A stretch of DNA of 52,903 bases from contig JACNJH010000126.1 of the NCBI GenBank assembly GCA_014382665.1, positions 1 to 52,903 on the forward strand, read 5' to 3'. The notes beneath the pieces are model-generated. The model had not been told where the DNA came from. It did not search any database and worked only from the letters and a program-made list of their open reading frames with translations. This DNA comes from Candidatus Desulfatibia profunda. GTDB lineage: Bacteria; Desulfobacterota; Desulfobacteria; Desulfobacterales; UBA11574. The position numbers were made by a program, and so were the translations under genes. This document shows positions 26,483 to 34,697 of this stretch, in pieces. Every line of letters begins with the position of its first letter. Within the stretch, counting starts at the first letter, position 1.

Positions 26483-27970
26483 ATGCGCACGGTCAAAGAA
26501 AAAGAATTGTTGATCAAAGCGGTGGATTCGTTCATCCGGAAGTTTATTGTTGTATCTCCTGAATTCAAGATCCTGGCCGCCAGCTGTCAGCAAAATGAAA
26601 TACCACCGTCTGAAATCGTAGGAAAATACTGTTACGAAGTCCTGGCTAACCGATCCTCTCCGTGTGAAAATTGTGCCGTAATAGAGACGTTAGAGAACGG
26701 CAAGCACTCCTTAAAGCTGAAGATCGTTGATGATTTAGACCTGAACGTGATGCCGTGCTACTATTCATATCCCATCTATTCCGGGAAAGATGTCGAAGCC
26801 TATGTCAGTATGGATTTTGATATCCCCACCAGAGGAGGTCTCGAACAAAAGCTGGAGCGGTCCAAAGCCTTTTTGCATAATCTGATTCTCAGTACGGTAG
26901 ACGGGGTTATTGCGGCGGATAAAAGCGGTAAAATCCTTCTTTACAATGCAGCCGCAGCCGATATTTTCGGCTACACCCGGGATGAAGCGCTGACCCGTCT
27001 GAACGTTCGTGATATTTATCCTGACAATAATGCCTATGAAGTTATGCGAATGCTGCGCAGCGAGGAACACGGCGGTAAGGAAAAGCTCAAATCCTACCAG
27101 GTAGATGTCATCAGCAAACACGGTGAAATCATTCCCATCAACCTGAATGCAACCATCATTTATGAGCACGAACGAGAGTTGGCCACCATCGGTTTTTTTC
27201 ATGATCTGCGCGAGGAGCTTCGCATAAAAGAGGAACTGAGTAAGACCCAGATCCAGCTTTTGCAAGCAGAAAAGATGTCTTCCCTCGGCAAACTGGCTGC
27301 CGGCGTGGCGCATCAATTAAATAATCCGCTGGGAGGAATTATCCTGTTTACCAAGCTTATCCTCGAAGAATACGATCTGCCGGACGGCGCCAGACAAGAC
27401 TTAAACAGAGTTGTAAAAGACGCGGAAAGATGCCGGGATACTGTAAAAGAACTGCTTGAATTTACTCGTCAAACTCGCCATTTATTGCAACCTCACGATA
27501 TTAATCAAGCGATTTCCCGGACCCTGTTTCTGCTTAAAAACCAGGCCCTGTTCCAGAATATAAAAATAGAAAATGATCTGGATGCTACGCTCCCATTGGT
27601 TCCATCTGATATCCAGCAACTGAATCATTTGTTTATGAACATCATTCTTAATGCGGCCCAGGCCATGGAAGGCCATGGAAAACTGACGATTAAGAACTAC
27701 CTGTTACCGGAAGGCAATAAGATCGGCATCGAAATCGCAGACACCGGTCCGGGAATACCCGAAGATATCCTGCCCCATATCTTCGAGCCCTTCTACACCA
27801 CCAAGAATGAAGGGGAAGGAACCGGGTTGGGCCTCAGTCTGGTATACAGTATCGTCGAAAATCATGGTGGTCATATCAAGGTCACAAGTAAGCCCGGAGA
27901 GGGAACCACTTTCATCATTGAGATGCCCCTTGAACACAAGAGAAATGGAGGAGATAACATTGAAAAATAG
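26483..27970 (+). CDS. PAS sensor histidine kinase
   Basis: 495 aa; start after GGGGAGCGGC. N-terminal ~115 residues form a PAS-like domain with SSPCENC (58-64). A canonical PAS domain is at ~128-245 (LSTVDGVIAADKSGKILLYN). HisKA: LGKLAAGVAHQLNNPLGG, phospho-His at 277. HATPase: NIILNAAQAM, DTGPGIPEDILPHIFEPFYTT, GTGLGLSLVY. No transmembrane helix. It overlaps the next gene by 11 bp, so it is translationally coupled to a receiver-containing kinase. The CxxC-type PAS is shared with the kinase at 22659. Confidence 0.94.
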   Translation: MRTVKEKELLIKAVDSFIRKFIVVSPEFKILAASCQQNEIPPSEIVGKYCYEVLANRSSPCENCAVIETLENGKHSLKLKIVDDLDLNVMPCYYSYPIYSGKDVEAYVSMDFDIPTRGGLEQKLERSKAFLHNLILSTVDGVIAADKSGKILLYNAAAADIFGYTRDEALTRLNVRDIYPDNNAYEVMRMLRSEEHGGKEKLKSYQVDVISKHGEIIPINLNATIIYEHERELATIGFFHDLREELRIKEELSKTQIQLLQAEKMSSLGKLAAGVAHQLNNPLGGIILFTKLILEEYDLPDGARQDLNRVVKDAERCRDTVKELLEFTRQTRHLLQPHDINQAISRTLFLLKNQALFQNIKIENDLDATLPLVPSDIQQLNHLFMNIILNAAQAMEGHGKLTIKNYLLPEGNKIGIEIADTGPGIPEDILPHIFEPFYTTKNEGEGTGLGLSLVYSIVENHGGHIKVTSKPGEGTTFIIEMPLEHKRNGGDNIEK

Positions 27971-29450
27971 GCCCGACAACATTCGCGTATTGGTTGTGGA
28001 TGATGAACAGGATGTCCGGGATGGATCCGAACGGATTCTGACTCGAATCGGTTTTGAGGTCCTGAAAGCTTCTCGGGGCGATAAAGCCCTGGAAGTGTTT
28101 GCAGAGACCGAGGTCTCCATTGTGCTGCTCGACCTGAAGATGCCGGGGATGGATGGGATGGAGGTCCTCAAACGCATCAGAAATCTGGATGAATCGATTC
28201 TGGTGATCGTGATCACTGGATATGCCACCGTAGAAACGGCCATTGAAGCCATGAAGCAGGGCGCCTACGATTTTATCCCCAAACCCTTTGACCCGGATCA
28301 ATTGCGCATCGTGGTGAATCGTGCCGCCGAAAGAATTCGCTTAACGCGCGAGGCCGAAAGACTGGAGCAGGAAAGAAAAAGGACCCTGTCTGATCTGGAT
28401 ACGGAAAAGAGCCGCATCCATACCATTATCGAGCATCTTCCCAACGGTGTGATGGTTACCAACTCCCGCGGCCAGGTGGTTTTGATGAACCCCGCCGCCA
28501 AACAGCTTTTAGATCTCGCTCCCGGTCTGACGGTTGGAAATCAGATAAGAGACTATCTGCCCAACGATGGACTTTGTGATCTTGTACTGGAGATTTCTCA
28601 GGGAAAATATGTGGATTTTGACGACCTTCCCGACTATGAATTTGCCATTGCCGGCAAAAAATATCTTCTGGCAAAGGGGCAGCCGGTTCTTGGCGAAAAA
28701 AAAGAGTGCCTGGGAGCGGTTGTGAATATTGTGGATATTACAGCCATGAAAGTTATGGATCAGCTTAAATCCGAATTTGTGGCCAAGGTATCTCATGAAC
28801 TGCGATCACCGCTTTCAACTATCCATGAGCAGCTTGCTTTGGTAATCAGAGATATGTTGGGGAATGCATCCGAGTATGACCAGCATATACTTACCCGTGC
28901 CAGGGAAAAGACTCGGGGTCTGATTTCCCTTATCGGCGACCTGCTGGACCTCTCTCGTATCGAGGAAGGGCTTATCGGTCAGGAGCCGAAACCGGTCCGC
29001 TTGGAAGAACTTTTGGAAAATATTTTAGATTTTCTCAAGACCCGGGCAGAGGGCAAAGGACTGTCCCTTACCCTGCAACTTCCCGATGATCCGCTTCCTG
29101 AACTCACTGCCGATCCCCTTGCTTTGGAAAGCATTTTCGGAAACCTGATCACCAATGCCATCAACTACACCCAGGACGGCGGAAAAATCAAAGTAGAAGT
29201 CGACATGGCCGGAATCAATGTGCGCGTAAAAGTTATTGATAACGGATTCGGGATAGCAGATAAATATCTGGAGAAGATTTTTGAGAGATTCTATAGGGTT
29301 AAGGACGAAAAGACAAGATATATCACCGGTACGGGGCTGGGGTTGCCCATCGTAAAAGGGTTGGTGGATTCTATGAACGGTTTCATAAATGTAGAGAGCA
29401 CGCCCGGCAAGGGCTCAACCTTTACGGTTCTTTTGCCGGTTAAACCCTAA
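27960..29450 (+). CDS. Hybrid receiver-PAS-histidine kinase
   Basis: 496 aa from TTG 27960, chosen because GGAGGAG lies 6 nt before it; the in-frame ATG at 27945 has no good site. Receiver domain first (~5-125): VLVVDDEQDV, phospho-Asp in VLLDLKMPGMDG (~55), FIPKPFDPDQ. PAS (~155-255), then HisKA with FVAKVSHELRSPLSTI (His ~275) and HATPase (NLITNAINYTQDG, DNGFGIADKYLEKIFERFYRV, GTGLGLPIVKG). A receiver at the N-terminus of a kinase suggests a phosphorelay step after the upstream kinase. No DNA-binding domain. Confidence 0.93.
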   Translation: MKNRPDNIRVLVVDDEQDVRDGSERILTRIGFEVLKASRGDKALEVFAETEVSIVLLDLKMPGMDGMEVLKRIRNLDESILVIVITGYATVETAIEAMKQGAYDFIPKPFDPDQLRIVVNRAAERIRLTREAERLEQERKRTLSDLDTEKSRIHTIIEHLPNGVMVTNSRGQVVLMNPAAKQLLDLAPGLTVGNQIRDYLPNDGLCDLVLEISQGKYVDFDDLPDYEFAIAGKKYLLAKGQPVLGEKKECLGAVVNIVDITAMKVMDQLKSEFVAKVSHELRSPLSTIHEQLALVIRDMLGNASEYDQHILTRAREKTRGLISLIGDLLDLSRIEEGLIGQEPKPVRLEELLENILDFLKTRAEGKGLSLTLQLPDDPLPELTADPLALESIFGNLITNAINYTQDGGKIKVEVDMAGINVRVKVIDNGFGIADKYLEKIFERFYRVKDEKTRYITGTGLGLPIVKGLVDSMNGFINVESTPGKGSTFTVLLPVKP

Positions 29451-29482
29451 CTCACAAACAACGGGGTAGGGGTAACGCCTGA

Positions 29483-30301
29483 TTACAAATTTTCGTTAAT
29501 CACCTTTAAAAATTCCTCTTGAGGGACTTGAATACCGGTCCAAAGGAAAAAGGTTCGCTTGACCTGATTTGCAAGTGTTAAGAGACCATCCATAAAGCGG
29601 ATATCATTGCGCAGAGCCATTTCCTGCCAAAAATTTTGACTGCGCCCATAATTAAGGTCAAGCACCAATTCGCAATCCTGCACTTCTAGCCGTTCAATGA
29701 TGGCGGCCAATTCCGGCGACTCATCAGGGCTGGAAACAGAGGTGGCGTTAACCACGATGTTCACCGCTAAAGGTCGGTCCGACAACGTGTTAATCGGCGT
29801 TGATTCTCCGCTAAAACGATTGACAATTTGCTGTGTTTTTTCTGCGTTACGGCCGGCAACAATAATAGATTTTGTTCGCAGCCAGTTTAAAATAAACACA
29901 ACTGCCTTGGCTGCCCCACCTGTCCCCAAAACAAGAGCCGACTTGCCATCAGCATCAAACCCCACGTCATGCAAGGAATCCATGAAACCGATGGCATTGG
30001 TATTATAGCCTTTAAGTTCATTGCCTTTGCAGATGATGGTGTTGATTGCACCGATAATATTGGCCCCCTCTGATAAGATATCCAAATGCGGTATGGCCGC
30101 TTCCTTATAGGGGACGGTGACATTGGCACCGGCAATGTTAAGAACTTTAATGCTATGCAACGCCTGGCCGATTTGATCCGGCGCAACTTTAAACGGTACG
30201 CATACCCCCTTTATCCCCAGCCGCTTCAGTAATGCCGAAAATATAGCCGGTGATTTTGCATGCGAGACCCGTTCGTCGCCTATGATACAGTAAACTTGCA
30301 T
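29483..30301 (-). CDS. Shikimate dehydrogenase-family protein with altered active site
   Basis: 272 aa, full AroE length. Fold motifs: GANVTVPYKE (~58-67, catalytic Lys kept), NADP motif VLGTGGAAKAV (~123-133), C-terminal QVKRTFFLWTGIQVP. Two hallmark positions differ: the SxSP substrate loop reads SHAKSP (first Ser is Ala) and the catalytic Asp of NTDxxG is Asn (GYNTNAIGF). It may therefore act on another substrate or be a poor enzyme. It follows hdrBC of cluster B on the same strand but a terminator lies between (30356-30392). Initiation is unclear; ATG 30301 lies next to the terminator. Confidence 0.82.
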   Translation of the reverse strand: MQVYCIIGDERVSHAKSPAIFSALLKRLGIKGVCVPFKVAPDQIGQALHSIKVLNIAGANVTVPYKEAAIPHLDILSEGANIIGAINTIICKGNELKGYNTNAIGFMDSLHDVGFDADGKSALVLGTGGAAKAVVFILNWLRTKSIIVAGRNAEKTQQIVNRFSGESTPINTLSDRPLAVNIVVNATSVSSPDESPELAAIIERLEVQDCELVLDLNYGRSQNFWQEMALRNDIRFMDGLLTLANQVKRTFFLWTGIQVPQEEFLKVINENL

Positions 30302-30355
30302 TTGAAAGTATCGTCCCGGGTTACAGAAATTGAGCGTCCATCTTCATTGGCCGGC

Positions 30356-30392
30356 AAAAAAAAACCCGCTCCAATTAACCTGGGCAGGTTTT
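30356..30392 (-). terminator. Rho-independent terminator after hdrBC (cluster B)
   Basis: Minus strand AAAACCTGC/GCGGGTTTT stem with a CCA..TGG inner pair and a run of nine T. It ends the cluster B operon just before the AroE-like gene. Confidence 0.75.
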
Positions 30393-30430
30393 GCTGCAAT
30401 AATGCCGAGCCCGAATATCTCACAAGTCCA

Positions 30431-31750
30431 TTACATCGCCGACTCAGGGTGAAAAACCAGAACCTTCTTGAGATCATCACCCAGATATTCACGCTCGTTG
30501 GGACCCAAAATCCCCAGTGCCAGGCAGATGAGGGTCCACAAATGCACCGTATGGTACTTTCCTTGGTAGTGTTCGCCGATATCATGTACCTGGGCATGAC
30601 AGTTGTGGCACGGCGTGATACAATAGTCCGCGCCGGTCTTGGCAATCTGATCAAACTTGAATTTGCCGTAACCCCGGCGTGCTTCCGGCAGTCCCGACTG
30701 CAGGAAACCGCCGCCGCCGCCGCAACAGTAGTTGTTGGACTTGTTGGGATGCATCTCAACAAAATTTTCCTCGCCCACGACGGTCTTGGTCACAAAGCGA
30801 AGATCTTCGGCCACCGGATCGCCGAAACTTTTGCGCACCAACTGGCACGGATCCTGAACAGTAAACTTGACCTTCAGATCCTTGTTCCAGTCGGAATTGA
30901 CTTTCAGCTTGCCGTCACGGAGCCATTCGGCATAACACTGAATGATGCTCTTGATCTCAAACTTGTGCTCGATGTTGAACTTCGTCAGTCCGACCCGGAC
31001 TGCAAACAGTTCGTGCCCTCACTCGGTATTGAGCCAGTACTTGCATCCTAAATCATCTACGGCTTTGGCCTTGACTCTAATGATGTGCTCCCAGTTCTCC
31101 AGGTCGGCGCAGAACATACAGTAGTTTTCGGCCGCCCAGCCTTTGGTGCCGTATGTCCAGTCGGCGCCTGCCAAATGCATGATCTTCCACAGTGGCACCA
31201 TTTCGTCCGGCTCGGTGACCGGCTCGCGCGAATTCTGGTTCAAAAAATACATGGCACCTTCTTTGTTGATGGGTGCCTGCATATCCTTGAACTCCGGCTG
31301 GGATTCCCGGTACTCCTCCAGCACGTCTTCTACAACGAATTTAAAGTCTTCTTCGGAGGTCCCCATGGCGCTGCAGGTGTCATGCATCAAGGCCGCATCA
31401 CACGAACCCCGGATGCCCTTGGGCTGTTTTTCCTTGGGCCATCTGTTGCGAACATTGAAGACCAGTTGGGGAATATCGATCTTCATGGGACACAAATAAA
31501 TACAGCGCTGGCACATGGTGCACATCCAGGCCCATTCGGAGTTCAGGATCTCTTCGTCCATCCCCAGCGAAGCCATTCGTAAAAACTTCCGCGGATCCAT
31601 ATCCTCCAGACCGGTCGCCGGACAACCCGAAGAACACGCTCCGCACGTCAGGCAAAGGTTTAGATTCCCTCCATCCGGGAGAATCTCCATCACACTGTCT
31701 TTAAAGGTGCTGGGTTTGTCCCCTTTAAACTTAATAATTTCGGATGACAT
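30431..31750 (-). CDS. HdrBC/HdrD-like iron-sulfur selenoprotein (cluster B)
   Basis: 439 aa with TGA 31021-31019 read as Sec244, exactly the length and Sec position of the paralog at 8794-10113. CLTCGACSSGCP and CTMCQRCIYLCP (two 4Fe-4S); NTEUGHELF (Sec in place of the Cys of ECGH); QDPCQLV, NYCCGGGGGF and TPCHNCHAQ (CCG domain). Start after AAAGGAG. It is separated from metF by a single-domain receiver gene, whereas in cluster A it lies directly before metV. One of the terminal electron-transfer modules of the MetFV-Hdr complex. Confidence 0.9.
30986..31021 (-). promoter_or_regulatory. SECIS element of hdrBC (cluster B)
   Basis: UGA, 16 nt, then CAGUCC-GGGUC-GGACUG: 6-bp perfect stem, GGG-bearing loop 22 nt after the UGA. 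Compared with cluster A the loop changes C to U while the stem is kept. Confidence 0.8.
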
Positions 31751-31857
31751 TATGTTCTCCTTTAAATTGAAAATTGACTGTTGAAGATTGAATCGGCAGC
31801 GCCGTCGATCTCCAACTGAGAATCATCAATTACAGGTATAGGGCAATTTTCGATGAA

Positions 31858-32247
31858 TTACTCGCCGAGAAGTCTTTTGATACTTTCAGTAATCTCCTCG
31901 GCCGAGGCCGGTTTGGGGATATAGTCGTCCGCCTCGGTGCTCATCCCATCGCGGTGGGAATAGCGCGTAGACGTCACATGCGAAGCAACGGCCGTCAGCA
32001 GAATAACCGGAATGTCAGCATATTTCTCATCGGCTTTCAACTTCTTGCATACCTGGTATCCGTCCATTTCAGGCATCATGATATCCAGTACAATCGCGTC
32101 CGGCGGGTTTGCATGGACCTTTTCCAGACCTTCAGCGCCACTGTAGGCAAGCTCAACCTCGAAGCCTTCCTTCTCCAGATTTACCTGAACAATGGAGCAG
32201 AAATCAGGTTCGTCATCGATAACTAGAATCCTCTTTTTTGAGTTCAT
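31858..32247 (-). CDS. Single-domain response regulator
   Basis: 129 aa, receiver domain only: ILVIDDEPDFC, phospho-Asp in IVLDIMMPEMDG (~55), T/S in ILLTAVASH, K in YIPKPASAEE. The loop between beta4 and beta5 (SHVTSTRYSHRDG) is a few residues longer than usual. No output domain. Start follows AAGGAGGATC. It sits inside the cluster B operon between metF and hdrBC, so it may deliver a phosphorylation signal to the complex or to a kinase encoded elsewhere. No equivalent exists in cluster A. Confidence 0.92.
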   Translation of the reverse strand: MNSKKRILVIDDEPDFCSIVQVNLEKEGFEVELAYSGAEGLEKVHANPPDAIVLDIMMPEMDGYQVCKKLKADEKYADIPVILLTAVASHVTSTRYSHRDGMSTEADDYIPKPASAEEITESIKRLLGE

Positions 32248-32348
32248 GATGATCCTCCTTATATTGATATCGTGGTAAAAAAATTTTTGTCATATTATTT
32301 TTTTCTGTAATAGTTTGTACCCTGTATTCTACGGATGTTCATCCGCAA

Positions 32349-33281
32349 TCAATCCACACTCGGCCGGGGATACAGACCCGATTTTTCCACAATCTCCGGC
32401 ACCATTTCCTCCCATTCAATGGCCATGACGTGAAAGCCATGAACCCCTTCCACTTCTTTGAGGTGCTGAATCTGCTCAATGCAGATTTTGATCCCTTCCT
32501 CCGGCTGTTTTTCTTTGGGCGTACCTGCCATTCTTTTCACCAACTCATCCGGCACTTCTATCCCGGGAACCCGGTTCTTCATGTATTTGGCCATGCCGGC
32601 TGATTTAAACGGCGTCACGCCTGCCAGAATATAGACTTTTTCAAGTAATCCACGGTCACCGGCCATCTTCAACCAGAGCTCGAATTTTTCCATGTTGTAT
32701 ATACACTGGGTCTGGATAAACTCGACCCCGGCGGCAATTTTTTTAGCCAGACGGGGAACACGAATTTCAAACGGGTCGGCAAAGGGATTGGCCGCGGCCC
32801 CCACAAACATCTTCGGGGGACGACCAATATCCCCGCCACCCAGAAACTTGCCTTCATCGCGCATAAGCCTGACGGTTTGAGCCAATTGCATTGAGTCAAT
32901 ATCATGAACATTTTGACCCTGGGCGCAGTCTCCAAAGCTCTGGTGGTCTCCGGAAAGACAGAGAATATTATGGATGTCAAACGCAGCCGCCCCTAAAATA
33001 TCACTCTGCAAGGCAATGCGGTTGCGATCACGGGTCACCATCTGAAGTACCGGCTCAAGCCCCATGAGTTTCAGACGGATACAGGCAGCCAGGCTGCACA
33101 TCCGGGTAACCGATGTCTGGTTGTCGGTAATATTGATGGCATCCACATGATTTTTGATCATTTCGGCTTTTTCGGTAATGACCTGCATATCGCTGCCGCG
33201 CGGAGGGCCGCACTCGGACGTAACGGCATGATGACCGGCGGCAAGTATCTTTTCCAGTTTGCTTGGTGTCTTTACTTTCAT
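32349..33281 (-). CDS. metF: Methylene-tetrahydrofolate reductase catalytic subunit (cluster B)
   Basis: 310 aa from ATG 33281, which overlaps the metV stop (ATGA); the frame continues upstream but only into metV. Motifs: SECGPPRGSDM, NITDNQTSVTRM, QMVTRDRNR, LCLSGDHQSFGD, FVGAAANPFADP, FIQTQCIYNMEKF. A close paralog of 6819-7763. MetF and MetV are translationally coupled here, which supports a fixed MetFV complex. Confidence 0.9.
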   Translation of the reverse strand: MKVKTPSKLEKILAAGHHAVTSECGPPRGSDMQVITEKAEMIKNHVDAINITDNQTSVTRMCSLAACIRLKLMGLEPVLQMVTRDRNRIALQSDILGAAAFDIHNILCLSGDHQSFGDCAQGQNVHDIDSMQLAQTVRLMRDEGKFLGGGDIGRPPKMFVGAAANPFADPFEIRVPRLAKKIAAGVEFIQTQCIYNMEKFELWLKMAGDRGLLEKVYILAGVTPFKSAGMAKYMKNRVPGIEVPDELVKRMAGTPKEKQPEEGIKICIEQIQHLKEVEGVHGFHVMAIEWEEMVPEIVEKSGLYPRPSVD

Positions 33282-33946
33282 TCCTTCAAATCCTCCCTGA
33301 CAACTTTTCGGGGTCCCCCGGCCCTGTCTCTGGACCAATCTTTCAAGGAACTCAGTTTTTCATAGTCATCGAGTCTGTCCAGTGCCTTGAGGCGCTCGAT
33401 GATCAATTGCCAGGCACAGACGATATCCTTGTGAATCTCACAGCTGCCTTTGGTCGAGCCACCGCACGGACCGTTCAGGACTCGCTTTGCACACCTGGAG
33501 ATCGGGCAGATCCCACCGGTACGAGCCAGAATACACTCCCCACAACCCTGGCACCTTTCCGTCCAGAGCCCCCGTTCTTCGGTAACCCCCATAAAAGAGG
33601 TGTTCACTCCGGGATAGACAGGGGTGGCGTGGTATTTTTCGGCCGTGAACTGAACGCCGACGCCACAGGCAAGGGACACGACAGCGTCATACTGATCGAT
33701 GATGTCCCGAATCTCTTCAAGGTATTCATGATCACATTGCCGCTGCAACGTATGCTCATCGATCTGAACCGTTTGTCCCTGATTGAGAAAATGCATTCTT
33801 AAGGTCGAAGCCAGAACCGCGACTTCCTTCCTTCCGCCGGCCTCGCAAACCGTAACGCATTCGTTGCAACCTAGAATGAGGATCTTTTTATGATCTTTGA
33901 CTTCCCGGATAATTTCCTCAACCGGTTTTCTGTCTACAACAATCAT
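33278..33946 (-). CDS. metV: MetV, iron-sulfur partner of MetF (cluster B)
   Basis: 222 aa. MIVVDRKPVEEI matches the start of the cluster A MetV and confirms that gene's start at 8560. ILILGCNECVTVCEAGGRKEV, LACGVGVQFTAEKY, then CQGCGECILARTGGICPISRCAKRV and NGPCGG. ATG follows AGAGAGGTC. Overlaps metF by 4 bp. Confidence 0.88.
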   Translation of the reverse strand: MIVVDRKPVEEIIREVKDHKKILILGCNECVTVCEAGGRKEVAVLASTLRMHFLNQGQTVQIDEHTLQRQCDHEYLEEIRDIIDQYDAVVSLACGVGVQFTAEKYHATPVYPGVNTSFMGVTEERGLWTERCQGCGECILARTGGICPISRCAKRVLNGPCGGSTKGSCEIHKDIVCAWQLIIERLKALDRLDDYEKLSSLKDWSRDRAGGPRKVVREDLKE

Positions 33947-33970
33947 ATGACCTCTCTTTCATTTTTAATT

Positions 33971-34124
33971 AATGTCCGTTGATAGTTGCCAGTTGTCCGT
34001 CGTAAAGGATGAAAAAATCAATTTATTCAGCATCGTCGGAGCCATATCACACCCGATGTTATGTCTATTCTAAGGGTTTGAAAATATTCATACAACTGAC
34101 CATTAACAACGAACTGCGGACATT
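33971..34124. repeat. Long-range inverted repeat between mvhD and metV
   Basis: AATGTCCGTTGATAGTTG (33971-33988) is largely complementary to CAACGAACTGCGGACATT (34107-34124), with the outer 8 bp perfect. It fills most of the 215-bp mvhD-metV gap. Could be an RNA cleavage structure or a genome-wide interspersed repeat; no gene seen. Confidence 0.45.
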
Positions 34125-34161
34125 ACCCATTTTATAAGTTTATCAATAATCGCCCTATTTT

Positions 34162-34590
34162 TTACGCAGCTTTATTTTTAGCCAGCTTAATCGGATTGGG
34201 GCCCAATTTGAGGATCCTTTCGTTCATTTCCATCGCGAATTGGGCAAAACGCAATCCTTCACTCGATGAAAGGTTGTACATCTGTACCCTTTCTCCACCG
34301 ATATCAATGGTGTCAAGAATCTTCTGGACCTGCTCCACCCGTTTACGGGCCCTGAAATTACCGCTGTTAAAATGGCAGTCGCCTTCCATGCATCCCACCA
34401 CATAAACACCGTCGGCGCCCTTTTCAAAGGCGTGGAGCATATGCACGACATCGACTTTGCCGGAACATGGAACGAGAATGATTTTAATATTGGACGGGTA
34501 TTGCAAACGCATCGAACCTGCCAGGTCCGCGGCCGTGTAGCCTCAGTACTTGCAGCAAAATGCTATAATCGTCGGGTCGAAATCTCCCAT
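34162..34590 (-). CDS. mvhD: MvhD-like [2Fe-2S] electron-transfer selenoprotein (cluster B)
   Basis: 142 aa with TGA 34545-34543 read as Sec16. N-terminus MGDFDPTIIAFCCKYUGYTAADLAG; PCSGKVD and GCMEGDCHF keep cysteines. Sec is in the same place as in 10130-10552 and differs from 13639-14388. Start ATG 34590 has GGAGTATGTC upstream. It follows hdrA by 107 bp and precedes metV by 215 bp. Confidence 0.9.
34513..34545 (-). promoter_or_regulatory. SECIS element of mvhD (cluster B)
   Basis: UGA, 14 nt, then GGACCT-GGC-AGGT(T)C, the same bulged hairpin as at 10475-10507. Confidence 0.7.
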
Positions 34591-34697
34591 GACATACTCC
34601 TCTCCGGCAAGGATTTAACCTTGCCATTTCGACGCAAATTCCGAATTTATATAACCTAACCCGGACAAACCGGAAAAGTTACAAGTGAACTAAAGAA

